Source: Merdimonas faecis
GTDB lineage: Bacteria; Bacillota; Clostridia; Lachnospirales; Lachnospiraceae
Direction: 5' to 3'
NCBI RefSeq assembly: GCF_001754075.1
Contig: NZ_MIEH01000015.1
Coordinates: 49,485 to 113,484 of the forward strand
Length of the DNA stretch: 64,000 nucleotides
Shown here: one piece after another, positions 24,719 to 32,685 of the stretch
Position numbering within the stretch: position 1 is the first letter of the stretch
How the letters are laid out: each line of letters begins with the position of its first letter
Translations under genes and position numbers: made by a program
The notes under the pieces: model-generated
What the model was told of the DNA's origin: nothing
Database searches by the model: none
The model's input: only the letters and a program-made list of their open reading frames with translations

Positions 24719-24809
24719 AAAGAAATAGAGACCGTTTCCTATTGTTAAAAAAATATTAAAAAATACCCCCTTTTCTTTTCTGGTGTTTTAGTGTATGATG
24801 ATACCTGTA

Positions 24810-24853
24810 CAATATCTAGTGTTTGAGAAATTTATATATCGCAATATTTGGTA
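24810..24853 (+). promoter_or_regulatory. Paired NrdR-box-like sites upstream of nrdD
   Basis: CAATATCTAGTG (24810-24821) and CAATATTTGGTA (24842-24853) are related sequences 32 bp apart, about three helical turns. They resemble the tandem NrdR boxes that repress ribonucleotide reductase genes. They lie immediately before the nrdD RBS. Confidence 0.6.
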
Positions 24854-24871
24854 GAAAGGAAAAGGGGATAC

Positions 24872-27061
24872 ATGAACTTAGACGTAAAGACTAAAGTAAT
24901 CAAGAGAAATGGGGAAGAGGTTTCCTTTGATATTTCCAAGATCGTCAATGCGATCACAAAAGCAAATGCAGAGGTGGACAGAATCCATCAGATGAACGAA
25001 TATCAGATCGTGGCGATTGCCGAGAAGATTGCTGAAATGGTGATGGAGTCCAGACACGCGGTGAATGTGGAGGACATCCAGGATCTGGTGGAAACCAGCA
25101 TCATGGAGATGAGAGGCTACGAGGTGGCGCAGAAATATGTGCGGTATCGTTATAAAAGAGAACTGGCCAGAAAGTCCAATACCACAGACAACGGGATCCT
25201 GGCGCTGATCGAGCACATCAATGAAGAAGTAAATCAGGAAAATTCCAATAAAAATCCGGTGATCAACTCTACGCAGAGGGATTACATGGCCGGAGAGGTC
25301 AGCAAGGATCTGTCCAGACGTGTGCTTTTGCCGGAGGAGATCGTGGAAGCGCATGAGAAGGGAATCATTCATTTCCATGATTCGGATTATTTTGCACAGA
25401 AAGAACACAACTGTGATCTGATCAACCTGGAGGATATGCTGCAGAATGGCACTGTGATCAGCGAAACGCTGATTGAGAAGCCGCACAGCTTCTTCACAGC
25501 CTGCAACGTAACCACCCAGATCGTGGCGCAGGTAGCCAGCAACCAGTACGGAGGTCAGTCCTTTACACTGGCGCATCTGGCGCCGTTTGTAGATATCAGC
25601 CGTCAGAAGATCAAGAAAAACGTGATTGCTGAAAGAAAAGAGTGTGGAGAGTCCCTGGATGAAGAGATCATCAGGAAGGTGACGGAGAAGCGCCTGAAAG
25701 ACGAGATCAAAAGCGGTATCCAGACGATCCAGTACCAGCTGATCACGCTGATGACCTGTAACGGACAGGCGCCGTTTGTAACGGTGTTCATGTACCTGGA
25801 CGAAGTGCCGGAAGGGCAGACCAGAGACGACCTGGCAATGATCATCGAAGAGGTGATGATCCAGAGGATGCAGGGTGTCAAAAATGAAAAGGGCGTGTGG
25901 ATCACACCGGCGTTCCCGAAGCTGATCTACGTGCTGGACGAGGATAATATTACCGAGGATGCTCCGTACTGGCATCTGACGGAGCTGGCGGCAAAATGTA
26001 CCGCTAAGCGGATGGTTCCGGATTATATTTCCGCAAAGATCATGAAAGAGCTGAAGCAGGGAGAGGTATATCCGTGTATGGGATGCCGTTCCTTCCTGAC
26101 GGTAGAAGATTCTCAGAGAAATGCTGACGGAAGCCACAAGTTCTATGGAAGATTTAACCAGGGCGTAGTTACCATCAATCTGGTGGATGTGGCGTGCTCC
26201 GCGGAAGGAGACATGGAGCGCTTCTGGAAGATCCTGGATGAGAGACTGGAGCTGTGCCACCGGGCGCTGCGCTGCAGACATGAAAGACTTCTGGGAACCA
26301 TTTCAGACGTGGCGCCGATCCTGTGGCAGTATGGCGCGCTGGCAAGACTGAAGAAGGGCGAGAAGATCGACCGGCTTCTTTACAATGGCTATTCCACCAT
26401 TTCTCTTGGCTATGCGGGGCTTTACGAGATGTGCGTGCGGATGCTGGGCAAATCCCACACCGATCCGGAAGCGAGACCGTTTGCAATGCAGGTTATGCAG
26501 CGGCTTAATGATAAATGCAAAGAGTGGAAAGAGGCAGAGAACATCAGTTATTCCGTATACGGAACTCCGATGGAGTCCACCACTTATAAATTTGCAAAAT
26601 GCCTGCAGAAACGGTTTGGCATCATTGAAGGTGTGACAGACAAGAATTATATTACCAATAGCTATCATGTACACGTGGCGGAAGAGATTGACGCTTTCCA
26701 TAAGCTGTCCTTTGAGGCGGAGTTCCAGAAGCTGTCGCCGGGCGGAGCTATCAGCTATATCGAGGTTCCGAACATGCAGAACAATCTGCCGGCAGTGCTT
26801 TCTGTAATGCAGTATATCTACGACCACATCATGTATGCGGAGCTGAATACCAAGAGTGATTATTGCGAGTGCTGCGGATATGACGGAGAGATCCTGATCA
26901 AGGAGGACGAATCCGGCAAGCTGATCTGGGAGTGCCCGAACTGCGGCAACCACGATCAGGATAAGATGTTTGTGGCAAGAAGAACCTGCGGTTATATCGG
27001 AACCCAGTTCTGGAACCAGGGAAGGACCCAGGAGATCAAGGACCGGGTACTGCATTTATAA
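24872..27061 (+). CDS. nrdD: Anaerobic ribonucleoside-triphosphate reductase (class III)
   Basis: Reduces ribonucleoside triphosphates to deoxy forms under anoxia using a glycyl radical, 729 aa. The N-terminal ATP-cone (VIKRNGEEVSFDISKIVNAI) senses ATP/dATP. The catalytic core follows. The C-terminal zinc site has CECCGYDG and CPNCGNHD, and the glycyl-radical loop RRTCGYIGTQ is near the end. RBS aaaggaaaagggg fits ATG 24872. It is activated by NrdG, encoded just downstream after a terminator-like hairpin, and is probably repressed by NrdR through the boxes upstream. Confidence 0.97.
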   Translation: MNLDVKTKVIKRNGEEVSFDISKIVNAITKANAEVDRIHQMNEYQIVAIAEKIAEMVMESRHAVNVEDIQDLVETSIMEMRGYEVAQKYVRYRYKRELARKSNTTDNGILALIEHINEEVNQENSNKNPVINSTQRDYMAGEVSKDLSRRVLLPEEIVEAHEKGIIHFHDSDYFAQKEHNCDLINLEDMLQNGTVISETLIEKPHSFFTACNVTTQIVAQVASNQYGGQSFTLAHLAPFVDISRQKIKKNVIAERKECGESLDEEIIRKVTEKRLKDEIKSGIQTIQYQLITLMTCNGQAPFVTVFMYLDEVPEGQTRDDLAMIIEEVMIQRMQGVKNEKGVWITPAFPKLIYVLDEDNITEDAPYWHLTELAAKCTAKRMVPDYISAKIMKELKQGEVYPCMGCRSFLTVEDSQRNADGSHKFYGRFNQGVVTINLVDVACSAEGDMERFWKILDERLELCHRALRCRHERLLGTISDVAPILWQYGALARLKKGEKIDRLLYNGYSTISLGYAGLYEMCVRMLGKSHTDPEARPFAMQVMQRLNDKCKEWKEAENISYSVYGTPMESTTYKFAKCLQKRFGIIEGVTDKNYITNSYHVHVAEEIDAFHKLSFEAEFQKLSPGGAISYIEVPNMQNNLPAVLSVMQYIYDHIMYAELNTKSDYCECCGYDGEILIKEDESGKLIWECPNCGNHDQDKMFVARRTCGYIGTQFWNQGRTQEIKDRVLHL

Positions 27062-27080
27062 AACAGTATTTGTAAAAAGT

Positions 27081-27117
27081 AAGGCGCTTAAGTCTTTGAA
27101 AGACTTGGCGCCTTTGT
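27081..27117 (+). terminator. Terminator between nrdD and nrdG
   Basis: Stem AAGGCGC/GCGCCTT with inner AAGTCTT/AAGACTT (27081-27114), followed by a short T-rich stretch. Confidence 0.65.
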
Positions 27118-27186
27118 TATACTAAAGACAGGAAATGCGGAGCGATCCGCGGCAGTCATAAAAACAGTCAGTTGGGAGAATGGTTT

Positions 27187-27714
27187 ATGAATTATGGGGA
27201 AATCAAAAAATATGATATTGCAAATGGGGAGGGGGTCCGGGTCTCCCTGTTTGTATCCGGGTGTACCCATCACTGTCCGGGGTGCTTTAACCAGGAGACC
27301 TGGGATTTTGGATTTGGGAAGCCTTATACCGAAGAGACAGAGCGGGAGATCCTGGAAGCTTTAGCGCCGGGCTATATCGCTGGTTTAAGCCTCCTTGGCG
27401 GCGAGCCTTTTGAGCCGGCCAACCAGGAGGTGCTGGTGGGGCTTCTGCGGAAATTTAAAGAACGATTTCCGAAAAAAACGGTATGGTGTTATACAGGGTA
27501 TCTGTTTGACCGGGAGCTTTTGGAAGAAAGCCGGGCCAGGTGCCGGTGGACGGACGAGATGCTTTCCATGATCGATGTACTGGTGGACGGAAGGTTTGTG
27601 GAGGCAAAAAAAGACATCACGTTACTGTTCCGCGGATCCTCAAATCAGCGGCTGATCAATGTGCAGGAGAGCTTAAGGAAGAAAGAGGTGGTATTGTATG
27701 AACCAGGTGTATGA
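27187..27714 (+). CDS. nrdG: Anaerobic ribonucleotide reductase activating protein
   Basis: Radical SAM activase that installs the glycyl radical on NrdD, 175 aa. The CxxxCxxC cluster motif is in SGCTHHCPGCFN (about residues 25-36). The SAM-binding GGEP motif is present as LLGGEPFEP. RBS gggagaa is 6 bp before ATG 27187. A TTG 15 bp upstream is in frame but less likely. Its 3' end overlaps the purine nucleoside phosphorylase start by 17 bp. Confidence 0.95.
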   Translation: MNYGEIKKYDIANGEGVRVSLFVSGCTHHCPGCFNQETWDFGFGKPYTEETEREILEALAPGYIAGLSLLGGEPFEPANQEVLVGLLRKFKERFPKKTVWCYTGYLFDRELLEESRARCRWTDEMLSMIDVLVDGRFVEAKKDITLLFRGSSNQRLINVQESLRKKEVVLYEPGV

Positions 27715-28531
27715 AAAACTCATGCGGTGCTATGCATCAGTGCGGGAAAAGGTGGATTTTAAGCCCCGGGTAGCGCTGGTGCTGGGGTCGGGGCTTGGAA
27801 ACTACGGAGAGCAGATCAAGATCTCTCAGGTGCTGGATTACCATGAGATCGAAGGCTTTCCGGTATCCACAGTGCCGGGGCACAAGGGGCGGTTTCTGTT
27901 CGGATATGTGGATGATGTGCCGGTGGTGGCTATGCAGGGGCGGGTTCATTATTATGAAGGATACCCGATGACGGACGTGGTACTGCCGATTCGCCTGATG
28001 AAGCTTCTGGGAGCCGGGATCCTGTTCCTGACCAATGCGGCGGGCGGCGTGAATCCGGAGTTTTCAGCAGGAGATTTTATGCTGATCAAGGATCAGATCG
28101 CAAGCTTTGTACCCTCGCCCCTGATCGGAGCGAATCTGGAGGAGCTGGGGCCAAGGTTCTGTGATATGTCGGAGGTTTATGACAAGGATCTGCAGGAAAT
28201 CATCCGAAAGACGGCTAAAGATCTTGGGATCCCTCTTCAGGAAGGTGTTTATATCCAGCTGACCGGCCCGAATTTTGAGACGCCGGCAGAGGTTAAGATG
28301 TGCAGGGCTCTGGGGGCGGATGCGGTAGGAATGAGTACGGCTTGTGAAGGCATTGCGGCGAACCATATGGGGATGAAGATCTGCGGGATCTCCTGCATTT
28401 CAAATCTGGCCTGCGGGCTTACGGACCAGCCGCTTTCTCATCAGGAGGTACAGGAGACGGCGGACCGGGTAGCGCCGCTGTTTGAAAAGCTGGTAACGGC
28501 ATCAATCGTCAATATGGCAAAGGGGGAGTAG
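27698..28531 (+). CDS. punA: Purine-nucleoside phosphorylase
   Basis: Phosphorolytic cleavage of purine (deoxy)nucleosides to base and (deoxy)ribose-1-phosphate, 277 aa, trimeric PNP family. Motifs: LVLGSGLGNYG (phosphate loop), PGHKGRFLFG, the GRVHYYEGYP segment, LTNAAGGVNP and the base-binding GMSTACEGIAANHMG. It overlaps nrdG and is followed by an amidohydrolase gene 2 bp later, giving a nucleotide-salvage group with the ribonucleotide reductase activase. RBS aagaaagaggtgg lies upstream of ATG 27698. Confidence 0.94.
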   Translation: MNQVYEKLMRCYASVREKVDFKPRVALVLGSGLGNYGEQIKISQVLDYHEIEGFPVSTVPGHKGRFLFGYVDDVPVVAMQGRVHYYEGYPMTDVVLPIRLMKLLGAGILFLTNAAGGVNPEFSAGDFMLIKDQIASFVPSPLIGANLEELGPRFCDMSEVYDKDLQEIIRKTAKDLGIPLQEGVYIQLTGPNFETPAEVKMCRALGADAVGMSTACEGIAANHMGMKICGISCISNLACGLTDQPLSHQEVQETADRVAPLFEKLVTASIVNMAKGE

Positions 28532-28533
28532 CC

Positions 28534-29844
28534 TTGAATATACGGTTTTACAACGCAAGGATCCTGACTATGGCGGACGAGGCGGACCGGATGAAGATCA
28601 CGGAAGGAGAACTTCATGTATGCGGGAACCGGATCGCTTACGTAGGCAGCGGTGTCAGCGGCGCCTGTGCCGGTGAAAAGGCAGGCTGGGACAGGGAGAT
28701 CGATGCATGCGGGAATCTGCTGATGCCGGGTTTTAAAAATGCACATACCCATTCCGGCATGACGTTCCTTCGCTCCTATGCAGATGACCTGCCGCTGCAG
28801 TCATGGCTTACGGAGCAGGTGTTTCCTATGGAGGCAAAGCTTGACGGGGAAGATATTTATCTGTTGTCGAAGCTTGCGATCCTGGAATATCTGACTGGAG
28901 GGATCACGGCGAATTTTGACATGTACCTGACGCCGGACACGATTGCCAGGGCGTCGGAAGACTACGGGTTTCGGACAGTGCTGTGCGGGGCGGTCAATGA
29001 TTTTACCCAGTCGGCGGAAGAGCTGGAGGAATGGTACCTGAAGTATCGGGAGGAGAAGGAGCTGGGAGGGCTTATCAGTTTCCGCTTGGGATTCCATGCA
29101 GAGTATACCACTTCGGAGCCGCTGCTCCGGAAGATTGCAGAGCTGGCGTGGAAGCTTCAGGCTCCGGTATATACCCATAATTCCGAGACCCGTACGGAGG
29201 TGGAGCAGTGTATTGCCCGGACCGGGATGACGCCTACGGCATATCTGGACAGTCTTGGGATGTTTGAGTATGGCGGCGGAGGCTTTCACTGTGTGCACAT
29301 GACAGAAGAGGATCTGAGGATATTCCAGAAGAGAGGGCTGTCGGTGGTGACAAACCCCGGCTCCAATACCAAGCTTGCCAGCGGGATCGCACCGATCCGG
29401 AGAATGATGGAGCTTGGGATCAATATTGGCATCGGGACCGACGGACCGGCCAGCAACAACTGCCTGGATATGTTTCGGGAAATGTTCCTGACCACCGGAC
29501 TTGCAAAGCTAAGAGAGAAGGATGCGGCTGTGGTGGATGCGGGCCAGGTGCTTTACATGGCGACGGCAGGCGGGGCGAAGGCCTGCGGACTTAACGAATG
29601 TGATGCGCTTGCGGAAGGGAAGCTGGCGGATCTGATCATGATCGATCTGCATCAGCCAAATATGCAACCCTTAAATAACATTGCGAAAAACCTGGTGTAC
29701 AGCGGGAGCAAGCAGAATGTAAAGCTTACCATGGTAAACGGGCGTATTCTATATGAAAACGGAGAGTTCTTTGTTGGGGAGGATCCGGAATATATTTATG
29801 AAAAAGCAAATCAGATCATCCGGCGCTGCAGAGAGGAGGCATAA
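28534..29844 (+). CDS. mtaD: Amidohydrolase of the MtaD/SAH-deaminase group
   Basis: A 436-aa metal-dependent deaminase of the amidohydrolase superfamily. The first metal-binding HxH is in KNAHTHSGM (near residue 70). Later metal ligands are in YTHNSETR and HCVHM, and the catalytic Asp in GTDGPASNN. The pattern fits 5-methylthioadenosine/S-adenosylhomocysteine deaminases, though related guanine or chlorohydrolase-like enzymes cannot be excluded. It starts with TTG 28534 behind agggggag. The neighbouring PNP gene supports purine salvage. Confidence 0.85.
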   Translation: MNIRFYNARILTMADEADRMKITEGELHVCGNRIAYVGSGVSGACAGEKAGWDREIDACGNLLMPGFKNAHTHSGMTFLRSYADDLPLQSWLTEQVFPMEAKLDGEDIYLLSKLAILEYLTGGITANFDMYLTPDTIARASEDYGFRTVLCGAVNDFTQSAEELEEWYLKYREEKELGGLISFRLGFHAEYTTSEPLLRKIAELAWKLQAPVYTHNSETRTEVEQCIARTGMTPTAYLDSLGMFEYGGGGFHCVHMTEEDLRIFQKRGLSVVTNPGSNTKLASGIAPIRRMMELGINIGIGTDGPASNNCLDMFREMFLTTGLAKLREKDAAVVDAGQVLYMATAGGAKACGLNECDALAEGKLADLIMIDLHQPNMQPLNNIAKNLVYSGSKQNVKLTMVNGRILYENGEFFVGEDPEYIYEKANQIIRRCREEA

Positions 29845-29846
29845 AG

Positions 29847-30323
29847 ATGGAGACTGTCGTGAAAATAAGAAGCAATCTTGCGGATAAGATCATGCAGGGA
29901 CTTGGTCTGGCGCTGATGGTGGGAGTGTCGCTGTATCTGATCATCGGCTGGTCTTCCTTTCCGGATAAAGTGCCGATGCACTACGGGGCGGCGGGAGAGA
30001 TCGACCGCTGGGGAGGAAAAGGAGAGATACTTTTCCTGGTAGTGCTATGGTGGATCATGTATCTTGTGATCAGCGCAGTGGAAAGGTTTCCTCAGATCTG
30101 GAACACGGGCGTTAAGGTGACGGCCGCAAATCAGGCCAGGGTTTACCGTACACTGAAATACATGGTGGTTTCACTCAAGCTGATCGTAACCGCGGACTTT
30201 GCGTATATGATCGTAAACATCACCCTCTGCCGGCCGCTGGGAGGATGGTTCACCCCGGTATTCCTGGTGCTGGTCTTCGGAGATATGGCCTTCTGGATCA
30301 TACGGCTGGTGCGGTGCCGGTAA
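29847..30323 (+). CDS. DUF1648 membrane protein
   Basis: A 158-aa protein with about four membrane helices. The DUF1648 core, WSSFPDKVPMHYGAAGEIDRWG, lies between helices 1 and 2 (about residues 35-56). Proteins with this domain include SdpI-like immunity factors, but many are uncharacterised. It is the last gene of the nrdG-punA-mtaD run (2-bp gap) and ends just before a perfect hairpin element at 30326-30374. Confidence 0.85.
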   Translation: METVVKIRSNLADKIMQGLGLALMVGVSLYLIIGWSSFPDKVPMHYGAAGEIDRWGGKGEILFLVVLWWIMYLVISAVERFPQIWNTGVKVTAANQARVYRTLKYMVVSLKLIVTADFAYMIVNITLCRPLGGWFTPVFLVLVFGDMAFWIIRLVRCR

Positions 30324-30325
30324 TG

Positions 30326-30374
30326 TGCGAAAGGGGACGTACACTTTTTGCAAAAGTGTACGTCCCCTTTCGCA
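30326..30374. repeat. GGGGACG palindrome (GTACACTTTT variant)
   Basis: Perfect 23-bp inverted repeat (30326-30348 and 30352-30374) around TGC. It has the GGGGACG motif seven bases in from the outer end, like the copies at 7116, 8123 and 40950, but its inner arm is different. It lies 3 bp after the DUF1648 stop and may act as a transcription end for that operon. The rest of the 329-bp gap (30375-30652) is AT-rich and holds only the atp promoter. Confidence 0.8.
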
Positions 30375-30610
30375 TTTCCCCCTGTCCCCCTTGAAAATAT
30401 TTTTGTGGTTTTTGGAGAAAATAGACGAAAAATAGCGAAAATACTTGTGAAAACAGCCTGGAAAATTAGGGGAATTTACCATATGGAATCAGAATGTCGT
30501 CGTTATTCACAGAAGAGACGGGGGAATTAAGTGAAAAAATATTAAAATTGCATAAAAAATACGGAAAATAAAATGACAAAACCTCTTTGTTAAGAAATAT
30601 TTTGGAGTTC

Positions 30611-30639
30611 TTGACTTTTCTTTCGATTAGCAGTAATGT
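30611..30639 (+). promoter_or_regulatory. Probable promoter of the F-type ATPase operon
   Basis: TTGACT (30611-30616), 17 bp, TAATGT (30634-30639), about 15 bp upstream of the first possible atpB codon. Confidence 0.5.
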
Positions 30640-30652
30640 TTAGAAAAACTTA

Positions 30653-31357
30653 TTGAAGGAAGGGGATAGTACGGAAGAATTAACGAATGAGCTGTTGGAA
30701 CAACTGACTTGCCAGACAGTCTTTGAAATTCCCATTTTTGGCGGGATTGCCGTGGATGAAGCGGTCGTTGTGACATGGATCATTATGGCGGTCCTGACGG
30801 TCCTTTCTATCGTTTTTGTGAGAAATCTGAAGGTGGAGAATCCGGGGAAGGTGCAGCTGGCACTGGAATCGGTAATCACATGGGGAAGCGATTTCTTTGA
30901 AGGGATTATCGGGAAGTCGAACAGACGCTATGTTCCGTGGCTGATGACGGTAGCCCTGTATCTTGCAGTGGCGAACCTGATCGGGCTTGCGGGCTTTAAG
31001 CCGCCGACCAAGGACTTGAATGTTACGGCGGCGCTGGCGATCATGAGTATGATCCTGATCGAATATTCCGGAATACACAAAAATGGACTGAAGCACTGGT
31101 GTGTGCATTTTGCCAAGCCGGTGCCGGTGGTCGCGCCGATTATGTTGATGGAGATAGTTATCCGTCCGTTGTCGCTGTGCATGCGTCTTTTTGGAAATAT
31201 GCTGGGCGGATTTGTGGTCATGGAACTGGTAAAAGCGGTGGTGCCTTTCCTGGTGCCGATCCCGTTAAGCTTTTATTTTGACATTTTCGACGGCTTATTA
31301 CAGGCATATGTATTTGTGTTCCTGACAGCATTATTTATGAATGAAGAAATGGAATAA
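30653..31357 (+). CDS. atpB: F-type ATP synthase subunit a (start uncertain)
   Basis: Membrane stator subunit forming the ion path of the F-type ATP synthase, about 234 aa. Helices are visible from residue about 38 onward. The key arginine helix is IVIRPLSLCMRLFGNMLGG, and the C-terminal helix pair ends QAYVFVFLTALFMNEEME. The start is odd: the only canonical codon is TTG 30653, yet the best RBS (ggaagggg, 30658-30665) lies inside codons 2-5. An ACG at 30671 would have good spacing. It is the first gene of an operon running atpBEFHAGDC. Confidence 0.92.
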   Translation: MKEGDSTEELTNELLEQLTCQTVFEIPIFGGIAVDEAVVVTWIIMAVLTVLSIVFVRNLKVENPGKVQLALESVITWGSDFFEGIIGKSNRRYVPWLMTVALYLAVANLIGLAGFKPPTKDLNVTAALAIMSMILIEYSGIHKNGLKHWCVHFAKPVPVVAPIMLMEIVIRPLSLCMRLFGNMLGGFVVMELVKAVVPFLVPIPLSFYFDIFDGLLQAYVFVFLTALFMNEEME

Positions 31358-31391
31358 TCAAAAGAGAGAAAGAAAAGGAGATTAAACAATT

Positions 31392-31619
31392 ATGACAGGT
31401 ACAATTATTGCAATCGGAGCAGCAGTAGCAGTTTTGACAGGTATTGGAGCAGGTGTCGGTATCGGTATTGCCACAGCGAAAGCAGCAGATGCTATCGCAA
31501 GACAGCCGGAGGCAGAAGGAAAGATCAGCAAGACCCTGATTCTTGGATGTGCATTGGCAGAGGCAACAGCGATCTATGGATTTATTATTGCCATTTTGAT
31601 CATCTTCTTCCTGCAGTAG
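31392..31619 (+). CDS. atpE: F-type ATP synthase subunit c
   Basis: Rotor-ring proteolipid, 75 aa, two helices. The ion-binding carboxylate is Glu57 in ALAEATAIYG, and the RQPE loop is at 37-40. Against the Na+-binding c-subunit of Ilyobacter, the Gln32 equivalent is Ile24 and the Ser66 equivalent is Ala58, while Thr59 and Tyr62 are kept. Loss of the first two ligands predicts proton rather than sodium coupling. RBS aaaaggag is good. The gene lies between atpB and atpF as usual. Confidence 0.95.
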   Translation: MTGTIIAIGAAVAVLTGIGAGVGIGIATAKAADAIARQPEAEGKISKTLILGCALAEATAIYGFIIAILIIFFLQ

Positions 31620-31665
31620 GAGGATCCGAAAAAGCAGTTCGAAGGAGAAAGGCAGGTAAAAATAA

Positions 31666-32166
31666 GTGCTGAGAATAGATTTTAATCTGGTTCTTACCAT
31701 GATCAATCTGGTCATCCTGTTTTTGATTCTGCGTAAATTTTTATTCCGCCCGATCATGAATATCATGGAAAAGCGGGAGGCGATGATCTCTGACGGCCTG
31801 AAGAATGCGGAAGACAGCCAGAACCAGGCGCTGGAGCTCAAGAGCCAGTACGAGGAGAAATTAAAGGGAGCAGGGGAGGAATCCTCTCAGATGATCGAAC
31901 GCGCCCGGCAGGAAGCCAAGGCAGAGTATGACCGTATCCTGCAGGATGCGGGGGCAGAGGCCGACAGGCTGATGAAGAGTGCCAGAGAGACCGTGGATAT
32001 AGAACGGGAACAGGCATTAAGAGATATGAAATCACAGGTCGCATCTCTTGCAATGGAAGCTGCAAGAAAGGTCCTGATGGATGAAGGTCCCGGCGCGGGC
32101 GGCCGGACAGCTTATGATCAATTTCTGAAAGAAGCAGGTGATCCGCATGACAGAACAGAAGAATAG
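31666..32166 (+). CDS. atpF: F-type ATP synthase subunit b
   Basis: Peripheral stalk subunit, 166 aa, starting at GTG 31666. One N-terminal membrane helix (about 7-25, FNLVLTMINLVILFLILRKF in part) is followed by the RPI motif and a long charged coiled coil (30-145). Its 3' end overlaps atpH by 20 bp, so the stalk subunits b and delta are translationally coupled. Confidence 0.94.
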   Translation: MLRIDFNLVLTMINLVILFLILRKFLFRPIMNIMEKREAMISDGLKNAEDSQNQALELKSQYEEKLKGAGEESSQMIERARQEAKAEYDRILQDAGAEADRLMKSARETVDIEREQALRDMKSQVASLAMEAARKVLMDEGPGAGGRTAYDQFLKEAGDPHDRTEE

Positions 32167-32680
32167 GGCCGGCTACTGTTCGCTGGCGGCACTGCGTTAT
32201 GCAGAGGTCCTGTATCAGTTGAAAGTGCCGGAGGAGGCTATCGGTGAGACAAAGAGGCTTTGGGAAGTTTCAGAGGAGCTTCCTGAGGTGCTTTCTAATC
32301 CGGCGGTTTCGAAGGAGCAGAAGCATGGGATCATTGACCGGATCTTTCCGAAGGAAATGAGAAGTTTTCTGAAGGTGCTGGTGGACCACGAAAAGGCCGG
32401 GATCCTGGAAGAAATCTTCCAGGGCTATGAAGAAAAAAAGCAGGCAGCAGAAGGTATCGTGACGGCAGTTTTACGCTATACGACATTGCCTTTAGAGGAG
32501 CAGAAGGAAAAAATGGAAGCATGGATCAAAAAGACGATGCATGCAGGAAAAGTCAGCTGGGTGCTGGAGGAAGATGCTTCTCTATTAGGCGGTTTTATTT
32601 TGTCTATAGGAGACAAGGAATATGACTATAGCGTGCAGGGACGTCTGAACCGGCTGGAAGAAAAATTAACCTGGAGGTGA
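32147..32680 (+). CDS. atpH: F-type ATP synthase subunit delta
   Basis: Links the head to the b stalk, 177 aa from ATG 32147. A GTG 9 bp earlier is in frame but has no room for an RBS. The N-terminal helical domain (YAEVLYQLKVPEE) and the C-terminal VLEEDASLLGGFILSIGDKEYDYSV signature in pieces identify delta/OSCP. It ends inside the atpA RBS. Confidence 0.93.
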   Translation: MTEQKNRAGYCSLAALRYAEVLYQLKVPEEAIGETKRLWEVSEELPEVLSNPAVSKEQKHGIIDRIFPKEMRSFLKVLVDHEKAGILEEIFQGYEEKKQAAEGIVTAVLRYTTLPLEEQKEKMEAWIKKTMHAGKVSWVLEEDASLLGGFILSIGDKEYDYSVQGRLNRLEEKLTWR

Positions 32681-32685
32681 GAGGA

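Noticed and set aside
24878..26281. Long antisense ORF (467 codons) opposite nrdD
   Set aside because: It is a mirror of strong nrdD codon bias, with no recognisable domain or RBS.
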